This document shows, in pieces, positions 1 through 5,911 of a stretch of 6,979 nt of DNA; position 1 is the stretch's first letter, and every line of letters starts with the position of its first letter. The notes beneath the pieces were generated by a model. The model ran no database searches. It saw nothing but the letters and a program-made list of their open reading frames with translations, and was not told the origin of the DNA. This stretch comes from Spirochaeta sp. (GTDB lineage Bacteria; Spirochaetota; Spirochaetia; DSM-2461), in the NCBI GenBank assembly GCA_030635565.1, contig DAOVYP010000119.1:1-6979 (forward strand), given 5' to 3'. A program made the position numbers and the translations under genes.

Positions 1-314
1 GCCCCGGGGTTTCCCGGTCCGGGTAGTATAGCGGTATTCGCATATTTCTTTCCAGATGAGGGGCCCCGGCGAGGCTTGTCAGAGAACGGGGACCTGACAA
101 ATGTCATATTATTCTGAATAGGACATGTTTTGGAATGGACCGAAATGCTGACAAACTGGTACTATCAGGTACCCAAGTGCAAGCGTTTTGGTACGTTATT
201 TTCGAATGCATTATACGGTAGCCCGGTAATCTGTTGGACTTGGGGTTTTCACTTCAAAGTATCCAGCGTCGGTCCGGAATGGTTAAGTCCGTCATACTTC
301 CGGGGGTGGTAAAC
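1..314. other. Intergenic region with repeats, no convincing gene
   Basis: I find no gene that stands up in these 314 bases. Much of it (about 100-300) is visibly richer in A and T than the coding regions. A 60-codon open frame at 130-312 on the plus strand has no ribosome binding site and a tryptophan-rich composition with no recognisable domain. At the extreme left, a minus-strand ATG at 43 opens a frame (MRIPLYYPDRETPG) that runs off the edge and has a GGAAAG four bases upstream. It could be the first codons of a further leftward gene, but 14 residues are too few to call. The region contains three TTGTCAG/CTGACAA heptamers (76-82, 94-100, 148-154) and a GGTAC hyphenated palindrome (158-173), so it may be a regulatory region. 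No hairpin followed by a T-run was found downstream of the gene ending at 315. Confidence 0.5.
76..106. repeat. TTGTCAG/CTGACAA inverted repeat with overlapping TGACA-TGTCA dyad
   Basis: TTGTCAG at 76-82 is the exact reverse complement of CTGACAA at 94-100, with 11 bases between them. The right arm also belongs to a second dyad, TGACA-AA-TGTCA, at 95-106. A further copy, CTGACAAA, lies at 148-155. The arrangement resembles a cluster of half-sites for a dimeric regulator, but no regulator gene is in view. The stem is too short, and has no T-run, to be a terminator. Confidence 0.4.
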
Positions 315-1013
315 TCAATTTCCGTAATCGAAGTTCATGGTGAATCCGCCGGCCATGTAGACAATCAGCTGTCCGACGAACTCCATCTCAACATCGGCGA
401 TTCGCCACAGGCCGGCGGGGCCGGGACCGGCTTCCATTGTGTAGCTGAAGCTCTTGATGGCGCTCGGACCCTCTGAAACGGAACTTGTCAGCCGGAGGGG
501 CATCCCGTATTCAAGGTCGATGAATATCATACCTTCCTCCACCACCGGTTTCGGTTTCCCCGGTCCCATGGGCCATTCGTCTTCGAAGCGAAAATCGTAG
601 ATACGGCATTCCCGCCCGTCTACCACCGCTGTGATATCCCTGGGCTCAAGAGTGAGCCCGCCTGCCTTCTCCGGATTGAACATCTGGTGGGCATAAACAC
701 CTCGATCATTCTCATCTCGTCTCTCTGCTTTACGTCTTTCCCGGTTGGTGACATCCCTGCCGTTTTCCGTAGCCCTGAGCAGGATGAAATCATCGGTATT
801 GTTATCCCAGGCGAATATAATCTCGGTGGTTTTGGTGACCTCTCCGCTCCGATTTCTCTCATGGGTGAGCATGGTCATAGCAAGGGCTTTTTCGGTGTTT
901 TCAGGGGCACACTGCCTCATCACCCGGTCCCAGAGGGGATCCGCGGCGAAGAGGAGGCCGGGCAGGAGAGCGAGAAAGGAGACTGTCATCAGGGATATCC
1001 TGCAACGTTTCAT
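315..1013 (-). CDS. Secreted protein of unknown function, possible LolA-like fold
   Basis: This gene encodes 232 residues. The N-terminus looks like a signal peptide: positive residues in MKRCR, a hydrophobic stretch at about 8-22, and a likely signal peptidase I site after LFA (residue 23) before ADPLW. There is no lipobox cysteine at the cleavage point, so a periplasmic or secreted location is more likely than a lipoprotein. A strongly charged segment at about 84-104 (NGRDVTNRERRKAERR) precedes alternating short hydrophobic and polar stretches typical of beta-strands (GLTLEP, RIYDFRFE, GMIFIDLEYGMPLRL, FSYTMEA). The layout recalls the LolA/LolB/RseB-type open beta-barrel proteins, but I cannot point to a diagnostic motif. 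The ATG at 1013 has no Shine-Dalgarno sequence. An in-frame ATG at residue 9 (base 989) has AGGA eight bases upstream, but starting there would remove the basic part of the signal peptide, so 1013 is kept. The gene is separated from the upstream dehydrogenase by 88 bases and is probably transcribed separately. Confidence 0.75.
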   Translation of the reverse strand: MKRCRISLMTVSFLALLPGLLFAADPLWDRVMRQCAPENTEKALAMTMLTHERNRSGEVTKTTEIIFAWDNNTDDFILLRATENGRDVTNRERRKAERRDENDRGVYAHQMFNPEKAGGLTLEPRDITAVVDGRECRIYDFRFEDEWPMGPGKPKPVVEEGMIFIDLEYGMPLRLTSSVSEGPSAIKSFSYTMEAGPGPAGLWRIADVEMEFVGQLIVYMAGGFTMNFDYGN

Positions 1014-1019
1014 GGAGAG

Positions 1020-1048
1020 AATATAGTCAAGCCTGAGTCAGGATACCA
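1020..1048 (-). promoter_or_regulatory. Possible leaderless promoter with palindrome in the spacer
   Basis: Reading on the minus strand, TATATT (1020-1025) lies six bases before the ATG at 1013, which would place the transcription start at or next to the start codon. A perfect 11-base palindrome, CCTGAGTCAGG (1032-1042), sits just upstream, where the spacer between -10 and -35 would be, a usual operator position. The hexamer at the -35 position (TGGTAT) matches the consensus poorly. The lack of a Shine-Dalgarno sequence for the gene agrees with a leaderless transcript but does not prove it. Confidence 0.3.
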
Positions 1049-1074
1049 TAGTCCGGAGGTCACCTTTCAGAAAA

Positions 1075-1080
1075 ATTATA
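1075..1080 (-). promoter_or_regulatory. Consensus-like -10 box TATAAT
   Basis: A perfect TATAAT on the minus strand lies about 62 bases before the ATG at 1013. It is an alternative to the nearer TATATT and would give a leader of roughly 55 bases containing the CCTGAGTCAGG palindrome. No good -35 hexamer is seen at 16-18 bases spacing; TTGGCA is present but only seven bases upstream. Confidence 0.3.
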
Positions 1081-1101
1081 ATCGGCTGCCAATGCGAAGC
1101 C

Positions 1102-2112
1102 TCAGTCCAGCAGCTCGTCCAGGGTATCCCAGAGAAGGTGCCCGTTCTCGGCCGAATCGGCGGCTTCCGACGGCGGGCGGCGGCGCATCAGGAACTGGTA
1201 ACCCGCGTTCCGACCCTCGATACGGGGTGAGGCGGCCAGGTACACCACCGGGAAGGCGGCCTTTTCCGGAGGCTGGAAAAACAGGGTGAAGAAGAGTTTC
1301 GCGAAGGGCCGGACAATGGCCGGGGCCTCCCGGGCGATGTTGGAGTTAACGGGGCCCGGGCAGAGGGCATGAACGCTCACATCGGTCAATCGCCGGCCGA
1401 GTTCCCGGGTGAAAGTGAGGAGGAGCAGTTTCGTCCAACCGTAGCGGGCGGTGCTGTCGGACATGCCGTAAGGTTCAATTTTCCTTAAGTCCTGGAGATT
1501 CAGGGTCTTCGCGGAGCGGTGAGCCTCCGAGGCCACCACGACAATACGGGGGAGGGGCGCCGAGGCAGGAAGCGCTGCGGAATCGCGGCCGTTTCCACTG
1601 AAGCCGTCATTGGGAATCACTCCTCTTTCCAGGAGCCCTTTCAACAGGACGGCGGGGGCCAGAGCATTCACCTGCAGCATTTCTTCGAAACCGTCTGTGG
1701 TTCGGCGGGCGGCATTGCAGACCACGGCGGCATTGGAGATTGCCACATCGATGCGTTCCCGGCGTTCGGCCAGATCGTCGATGAGCCTGCGGATTGTGGC
1801 GAAATCGGTCATATCGGCCCGGAGGATTTCGGCGGTCCCGCCGTACGGTGCCCCGGCAGCCCGGACGGAATTCAGCTCCCTGACTGCTTCTCTGCGGCAG
1901 ACCATGAGAACCCGGGCGCCCCGGGAGGCCAGATTTTCCGATACCGCCAGACCCAGGCCCGAAGAGGCCCCGGTGATGAGTACGGTTCGGCCGTCGAGTC
2001 GGTCGGTCTCCAGCAGTGTGTCGTAAGGTTTGTCACTCTTGTCATTCAGATCACGGATTCCGGCCCAGACGGCAGTGCCGTTGGAATCGTAGATTTTCTG
2101 TGTTTTAGCCAT
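1102..2112 (-). CDS. Short-chain dehydrogenase/reductase, retinol-dehydrogenase-like
   Basis: This is an NAD(P)-dependent oxidoreductase of 336 residues with a Rossmann fold. The cofactor-binding motif TGASSGLG is at 47-54, and RR at 73-74 after the second beta-strand suggests NADP(H). Asp100 fits the adenine-contact position. Asn149, Ser195 (VVVASEAH), Tyr224 and Lys228 (YGWTK) form the expected catalytic tetrad, and the PG motif is at 252-253. The usual NAG motif is SNAA (126-129), a mild departure. The C-terminal part (PPEKAAFPVVYLA, NAGYQF, then LLWDTLDELLD) is typical of the retinol dehydrogenase/WWOX-like class, which acts on hydrophobic alcohols or ketones. About 40 residues precede the Rossmann core, longer than in minimal members. 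The start is well supported by GAGGAG six bases upstream, lying inside the end of the sulfotransferase gene. The stop-to-start gap is three bases, so translation is probably coupled. The actual substrate cannot be read from the sequence. Confidence 0.93.
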   Translation of the reverse strand: MAKTQKIYDSNGTAVWAGIRDLNDKSDKPYDTLLETDRLDGRTVLITGASSGLGLAVSENLASRGARVLMVCRREAVRELNSVRAAGAPYGGTAEILRADMTDFATIRRLIDDLAERRERIDVAISNAAVVCNAARRTTDGFEEMLQVNALAPAVLLKGLLERGVIPNDGFSGNGRDSAALPASAPLPRIVVVASEAHRSAKTLNLQDLRKIEPYGMSDSTARYGWTKLLLLTFTRELGRRLTDVSVHALCPGPVNSNIAREAPAIVRPFAKLFFTLFFQPPEKAAFPVVYLAASPRIEGRNAGYQFLMRRRPPSEAADSAENGHLLWDTLDELLD

Positions 2113-2115
2113 GTT

Positions 2116-3408
2116 TCACTCCTCGTCGGGAATGGCGTAGACGGTTCGGTAATCGCTGTAATCGGCTCTGATTTCATCGGTACAGAGGCCGAAATCAGAG
2201 AGCCGGTAGACATGCCGGCCGAAGCGGTGGCGGCCGTTACTGTTCAGGAAGCCCCGGGCCTCTTCTTCCGCAGTATTGTCGAATTCCAGACCGATGAACC
2301 CGTAGATCCGCTTCAAAACGGCAACAGGATCGGTAATCAGATCGGAGAACCGGATGTCCATGAAGGTTCCGGCTTCAGTTTCCGGGCTCAGGGATCGACG
2401 GTACGCCATTCCCTTCTCCACCATACGCCGGCACTTGCGGTTCCAATGCCGACCGATTTCCATAGTGTCGGGGGAATCGCTGAACATGCCGTAGCCATGG
2501 CCCACCATACTCAGGAAACTGCCGGTGGTTTGAGCCGGATCCCGGTGGGTCTGTATCACTTTCGCTTCGGGAAACACCTTGAGAAGAATATCAAGGTATT
2601 CAAGGTGGTGCGGAGTTTTGAGGACCCACCAGGGGCGGGTATCCTCAGCCTGGAAGAGCAGCAGGAGTTTACGCATGAACTCATAAGCCGGGGTGGAATC
2701 GACACTCTCCAGCCAGGCGGCATAGGAGGGTACCCGGAGTATGGCCTCGGCGACAGTGCTGCGGAAACTGTTGTCCAGGAGAAGAACGTCTTCCTCAGGG
2801 GCTCGATGGTCGATGGGGTGAACGGCGAAGAAATCAGGAGCCATCCAGGCCGCGCCCTTTTCGGCCCGGCGGGCCGCTTTCAGCCGGGGATCCTCGCCCC
2901 GGCGGGAGGCAGGAGGCGGCGACGGGTCAAGCACTTCCCAGGACGAGAGGGAGCGGAATCGCCGGTCGGCCGCCAGGAGTCTGTGGAGCAGTGTCGTGCC
3001 GGTACGCTGCAGACCGGTAATGATCACCGGCGGCGCCAGTCGGGCCGAAAGGATATCAGGCCTCATCATCAGAAGCCGTTCGGCCTGGAACCGGGCCCTG
3101 AGAATGCCGGTCAGCCGACTCCGGGTAATCATTTTCCCGATTGGATTGAGCCGGGATTCGGATTCGACGGAATCAACCAGAACATCCAGGCCTTCCCGAT
3201 ATGACTGGTCTTCCCCGAGGTATCCCGAGGGTAATCCCGCAGCTTTTCCGGCGGCCCTGATGATGGGCTCGACTGCCATAGGTCTGCTGAATCCCGCGGA
3301 TTCCACGATTCGACCGACGGCGTTGACGATACTCAGTGGAAATGGGCGATAGGGGTTGTGGTAGTCACGGGATGTTTCGCGGATACCCGGGGCGAGGGCT
3401 TCAGCCAT
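2116..3408 (-). CDS. PAPS-dependent sulfotransferase (Sulfotransf_3 type)
   Basis: This is a 430-residue cytoplasmic enzyme expected to transfer sulfate from 3'-phosphoadenosine 5'-phosphosulfate to a hydroxyl or amine acceptor. The 5'-phosphosulfate loop is PVIITGLQRTGTTLLHRLL, with GLQRTGTT at 132-139. EEDVLLL (205-211) and LKTPHH (263-268) follow as in this family. The 3'-phosphate-binding element is HRDPAQTTGS at 288-297, with Arg289 and Ser297. The C-terminal GRHRFGRHVYRLSDFGL (392-408) is the conserved basic tail that closes over the nucleotide. About 125 residues precede the P-loop, normal for the larger bacterial members, and all expected motifs are intact. The start overlaps the stop of the DUF1214 gene by one base (TGATG), with only a weak AGG seven to nine bases upstream, so it probably depends on coupled translation. 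The dehydrogenase follows three bases later. The acceptor is unknown; a hydrophobic alcohol would fit the neighbouring enzyme, but this is inference. Confidence 0.9.
   Translation of the reverse strand: MAEALAPGIRETSRDYHNPYRPFPLSIVNAVGRIVESAGFSRPMAVEPIIRAAGKAAGLPSGYLGEDQSYREGLDVLVDSVESESRLNPIGKMITRSRLTGILRARFQAERLLMMRPDILSARLAPPVIITGLQRTGTTLLHRLLAADRRFRSLSSWEVLDPSPPPASRRGEDPRLKAARRAEKGAAWMAPDFFAVHPIDHRAPEEDVLLLDNSFRSTVAEAILRVPSYAAWLESVDSTPAYEFMRKLLLLFQAEDTRPWWVLKTPHHLEYLDILLKVFPEAKVIQTHRDPAQTTGSFLSMVGHGYGMFSDSPDTMEIGRHWNRKCRRMVEKGMAYRRSLSPETEAGTFMDIRFSDLITDPVAVLKRIYGFIGLEFDNTAEEEARGFLNSNGRHRFGRHVYRLSDFGLCTDEIRADYSDYRTVYAIPDEE
2119..2124 (-). promoter_or_regulatory. Ribosome binding site GAGGAG for the dehydrogenase
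   Basis: GAGGAG on the minus strand lies six bases before the ATG at 2112 and overlaps the last codons of the sulfotransferase gene. It fixes the dehydrogenase start and supports translation from the same mRNA. Confidence 0.8.
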
Positions 3409-4658
3409 CAGATACCTGCCGGACGGGACGGTGTGTAGTCCAGCCTGAACGACGGTGCCGCGGACTCTTCAATACGAAATTTATCAAGGCCGGTCAGAGG
3501 GACCAGACGAATTACGGGCTGGGGATGGGATTCCGCACGGTTCCAGCGGAAACACATCGATCCGAATTCATGTCCCTTGGGATCGAGCCAGTTCGGCAGG
3601 CCGGGATTTTCTTTGCAGACGATAATCCGGAAAGATCCGTCAGGCCGGTAGAAGGCTGTGTGCTTATTCACGTGAATCCGGCCGTAACGGTAGTCCAGGC
3701 TCTCCAGCCAGTGATTGGCCAGGACAAAGTTCCAGGTGGTGCATTCCGGAGGCGTCGCCTCCACCACCAGAGCCTTTCCCTCTTCCAGTTTCCAGTAGCT
3801 GTGGTAATAGGCCATCAGGGGATCCCCGCCGGCGGCATCGGATTTCGCCTGGTTGAATCGGGGAAGCTCGTTCACTGTCTTCGCGAAGTCCCGGCTCCAC
3901 CGGGCGAACATCAGGGAGGCCCCGGCCACCAGCTGACCGGCTTTCGCCAGTCCGGCTTCCAGGTGGGCGGCACTCAGGAGTACCGTATCCGCAGTTCCTT
4001 CAACCGGTTCCACTCTCAGATCTGAGGTCGTCTCCCGCTCCCTGTCGCCGAAGAGCTCCCGAATCATCACCATTTTCGTCTCAGCAGTGGTTCGGAGCCA
4101 GTTATCCCCTTCCTTCTCGTTGGAAAGGAAAATCTCCACCTCGCCGTTTTCTCCGATCAGCATCTCATCGGTGGTGAGCTGACCGGCCAGAGGCATCGCC
4201 GCCCCTCCCGAATCCGCATAGTCGCCGTCCTGGGTGGAAAATATGATGAACGGTGTGGTTCCCAGAGTGCCGGTGATGCGGTATTTCCGTTTTCCGTCGA
4301 TAACGGCATTACGGTAATAGAAGTCCGGGTTGTCGTTCCCCATCTTTACCGTCTCATGAACCAGCCGGCGCAGAACCGGGGCTCCGGGGTCGCCTCCCTC
4401 GACGAAGTTCTCCAGACCGGCCCGGACGAGGCGGGAGAGGTATCGAAAACCTTCGGTCCGGGTGAAAGGATCGTCGGGGGAATCAAAGCCCAGAACCGAT
4501 CCGCCGGCGGCTTTCAGGGTGTCGCAGAACTCCTCCCAGGCCCGGCCGGTGATTATCGATTCCGAGGCGGCCTGCTCCGGGGTGAGCCCCTTGCGCTTCA
4601 GGCGGCGGAGGGCGGACTTCTTCTGCAGATTGAGGATAAACGAAAGTATCTTCCGCAT
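3408..4658 (-). CDS. DUF1214-domain protein
   Basis: This 416-residue protein belongs to a family of unknown function. The N-terminal part has a short basic helix (MRKILSFILNLQKKSALRRL) with no signal peptide, then mostly helix to about 105. GNDNPDFYYRNAVIDG and KYRITG (107-130) form the first family landmark. The DUF1214 domain occupies roughly 300-395, with HVNKHTAFYRPDGSFRI (329-345), the signature NPGLPNWLDPKGHEFG (351-366) and FRWNRAESHPQPVIRLVPL (370-388). An open frame continues upstream to 4871, but the ATG at 4658 is preferred because AGGAG (4667-4671) lies eight bases upstream and the family landmarks begin after it. The ATG at 4718 in the same frame has no ribosome binding site. 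The gene is first in a run with a sulfotransferase and a dehydrogenase, the next start overlapping its stop by one base. That linkage points to a shared pathway, perhaps substrate binding or an uncharacterised catalytic step. Confidence 0.85.
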   Translation of the reverse strand: MRKILSFILNLQKKSALRRLKRKGLTPEQAASESIITGRAWEEFCDTLKAAGGSVLGFDSPDDPFTRTEGFRYLSRLVRAGLENFVEGGDPGAPVLRRLVHETVKMGNDNPDFYYRNAVIDGKRKYRITGTLGTTPFIIFSTQDGDYADSGGAAMPLAGQLTTDEMLIGENGEVEIFLSNEKEGDNWLRTTAETKMVMIRELFGDRERETTSDLRVEPVEGTADTVLLSAAHLEAGLAKAGQLVAGASLMFARWSRDFAKTVNELPRFNQAKSDAAGGDPLMAYYHSYWKLEEGKALVVEATPPECTTWNFVLANHWLESLDYRYGRIHVNKHTAFYRPDGSFRIIVCKENPGLPNWLDPKGHEFGSMCFRWNRAESHPQPVIRLVPLTGLDKFRIEESAAPSFRLDYTPSRPAGI

Positions 4659-4691
4659 AGGTGGGGCTCCTATGGCCGGTGGGATGCCTGG

Positions 4692-4872
4692 TGTGGTGTC
4701 CTGAAAATTCGCACTCATGAGCAGCAACTGGAGGGACTGTCCGGGAGCATGGAGAAAAGCCACCCAAAGTTCGTCGGAACGGAGCCTGAAAGGCGAGTAC
4801 CGCTGGAACGAGGATGAGTTTATTCGCAATGCTCCCGGACAGACCTTACGGAGGTATTTACAGGACACCACA
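4692..4872. repeat. Diverged inverted duplication
   Basis: Two blocks occur twice in opposite orientation. A 12-base block is at 4692-4703 and, reverse-complemented, at 4861-4872 (CAGGACACCACA). A 14-base block is at 4737-4750 and 4829-4842 (ATGCTCCCGGACAG). Both are perfect matches. The bases between the blocks differ, 33 on the left arm and 18 on the right, a difference of 15. Weaker similarity extends inward on each arm (GACGAACTTT against GATGAGTTTA). The centre, about 4771-4813, is unrelated to the arms. A transcript across the region could fold into a long interrupted hairpin. It could be a duplicated regulatory site, a miniature inverted-repeat element or the remnant of one. Confidence 0.7.
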
Positions 4873-4911
4873 TCGGTCAGTTAATCCTACGGTGCTGAAG
4901 GCGGCCCGGCA

Positions 4912-4937
4912 AGGGGTCTCGGAAAGGGGTCCCGGAA
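4912..4937. repeat. Two-unit 13-base tandem repeat
   Basis: AGGGGTCTCGGAA (4912-4924) is followed directly by AGGGGTCCCGGAA (4925-4937), differing at one base. The pair sits about 10 bases upstream of the proposed -35 element of the histidinol-phosphatase gene. It could be a pair of protein-binding sites or a simple duplication. Confidence 0.5.
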
Positions 4938-4946
4938 ATGCCCGTC

Positions 4947-4975
4947 TCGACCTTCCTCCGTTCCTTGCTTATATT
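4947..4975 (+). promoter_or_regulatory. Promoter-like element for the histidinol-phosphatase, near-leaderless
   Basis: TCGACC (4947-4952) and TATATT (4970-4975) are spaced by 17 bases and match the sigma-70 type consensus at four and five of six positions. A start seven bases downstream would fall at about 4982, two or three bases before the ATG at 4985. The gene has no Shine-Dalgarno sequence, which agrees with a leaderless or nearly leaderless mRNA. Confidence 0.4.
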
Positions 4976-4984
4976 GCTATAGAC

Positions 4985-5845
4985 ATGATTATCACCAACT
5001 ACCATACCCATAACGAACTCTGCGACGGAAAGGGCCCCATTGAAGAATATATCGAGGCGGCCGTGAAAAAAGGATTCACGGCTCTGGGATTCTCTTCCCA
5101 TGCACCACTCCCGGTGGAGAACGGTTGGACACTCACCGAGAAAAACCTACCGATATACCTGGCTGAACTGGATAGGCAGAAGCTCAAATGGAAAGACCGG
5201 ATACAGATCTACAATGGCCTGGAAATCGATTACATCCCGGGATCCCGGACCACGAAATCCCAGTCCCCGGACCAGGCCTGTTGGAAGAACCTGAACCTGG
5301 ATTATGCTGTCGGTTCAGTGCATACCACCGCCGGCCTCGACCTGAATCCCGAATATCATTGCATTGATGGTCCGGAAGAGGAGCTGAAATGGCTCATAGA
5401 CGAGATCCACGACGGATCCTGGGAAAAGCTGAGTGAAGCCTATTTCACCCGGATATCCGAACTGGTAAGACTCGGGGGATTCGCCTTTCTCGGTCACTTC
5501 GACCTCCTGAAGAAGCGCAATAAAGATAACAGCTACTTCCGGGAGGATTCGACTTGGTACAGACGGCAGGTGTTGACGGCTCTGGATACCCTGGCGGGAA
5601 GCGGCATCATCATGGAAGTGAATTCCGGGGCCATATCCCGGGCTGTCCTGGACGAAGTTTATCCCTCACCATGGATCCTTACCGAGGCTTTAAAGCGTGA
5701 AATCCCGGTTATGGTGAATGCCGATGCCCATCGGCCTCAGGATATCGACTGCAATTATTATGAATCCCGAGCTTTGCTCCGGGACCTCGGATACCGGGAA
5801 ATCTGGGCCCTGCTGGACGGCGACTGGACGGCCGTCCCGATATAG
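4985..5845 (+). CDS. PHP-superfamily histidinol-phosphatase
   Basis: This is a metal-dependent phosphoesterase of 286 residues, expected to hydrolyse L-histidinol phosphate to histidinol, the penultimate part of histidine biosynthesis, in the cytoplasm. The PHP metal ligands are all visible: His7 and His9 (NYHTHNE), His39 (SSHAP), Glu80 (NGLEIDYIPG), His113 (GSVH), His171 (LGHFD), and Asp247 and His249 (NADAHRP). EVNSG at 211-215 is also as in this family. Length is normal for the HisJ/HisK type, which is unrelated to the HAD-type HisB phosphatase. The frame is open from 4814, but the family begins at MIITNYHTHN, so the ATG at 4985 is chosen. No Shine-Dalgarno sequence precedes it, and a TATATT box nine bases upstream suggests a leaderless transcript. 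No other his gene is in view, so it appears to be a scattered pathway gene. A different phosphoester substrate is possible but less likely. Confidence 0.88.
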   Translation: MIITNYHTHNELCDGKGPIEEYIEAAVKKGFTALGFSSHAPLPVENGWTLTEKNLPIYLAELDRQKLKWKDRIQIYNGLEIDYIPGSRTTKSQSPDQACWKNLNLDYAVGSVHTTAGLDLNPEYHCIDGPEEELKWLIDEIHDGSWEKLSEAYFTRISELVRLGGFAFLGHFDLLKKRNKDNSYFREDSTWYRRQVLTALDTLAGSGIIMEVNSGAISRAVLDEVYPSPWILTEALKREIPVMVNADAHRPQDIDCNYYESRALLRDLGYREIWALLDGDWTAVPI

Positions 5846-5911
5846 ATATATTTTTTTCGACGCATTACACTCGTTCACAGAAAAAATACAAAAACCACTG
5901 GAGGTTTTTAC

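Larger units (their letters stand above)
4659..4984. other. Divergent intergenic region
   Basis: These 326 bases separate the leftward DUF1214-sulfotransferase-dehydrogenase unit from the rightward histidinol-phosphatase. They hold an inverted duplication (4692-4872), a two-unit 13-base tandem repeat (4912-4937) and a promoter-like pair just before the histidinol-phosphatase. For the leftward unit, the best promoter-like pair I see on the minus strand is TTAACT (4878-4883) and TAAATA (4854-4859), spaced 18 bases; both are poor matches and the call is weak. Open frames exist on both strands through the inverted duplication but lack ribosome binding sites. Confidence 0.5.

Noticed and set aside
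1..43. Possible start of a leftward gene on the minus strand
   Set aside because: Only 14 codons are visible with a weak GGAAAG upstream. Other frames are also open to the edge, so it cannot be distinguished from chance.
274..303. CCGGAA/TTCCGG inverted repeat as terminator for the gene ending at 315
   Set aside because: The stem is six bases with an 18-base loop and no T-run follows on the minus strand.
130..312. A 60-codon open frame in the left intergenic region
   Set aside because: It has no Shine-Dalgarno sequence, no recognisable motif and an unusual tryptophan-rich composition; most likely a chance frame.
1066..1101. Terminator after the dehydrogenase
   Set aside because: A GGCT/AGCC four-base stem followed at a distance by a T-run is too weak, and the T-run is better read as the AT-rich flank of the TATAAT box.
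1519..3204. A 561-codon plus-strand open frame opposite the dehydrogenase and sulfotransferase genes
   Set aside because: Both minus-strand genes have complete family motifs and ribosome binding or coupling signals. The opposite frame is open because of GC-rich codon use, crosses a gene junction and shows no recognisable domain.
4659..4871. N-terminal extension of the DUF1214 protein to 487 residues
   Set aside because: The ATG at 4871 and the one at 4718 lack ribosome binding sites, whereas 4658 has AGGAG at eight bases. The extension passes through the inverted duplication and adds no recognisable domain.
4814..4984. N-terminal extension of the histidinol-phosphatase to 343 residues
   Set aside because: The PHP family begins with the HTH metal-binding motif within about ten residues of the start, so ATG 4985 fits. 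The extra 57 codons cross the inverted duplication and the promoter-like element.
5826..5857. Terminator after the histidinol-phosphatase
   Set aside because: GGACGGCCGTCC (5826-5837) is a perfect palindrome, but it would leave a very short stem and the T-run begins 12 or more bases later, too far for an intrinsic terminator.
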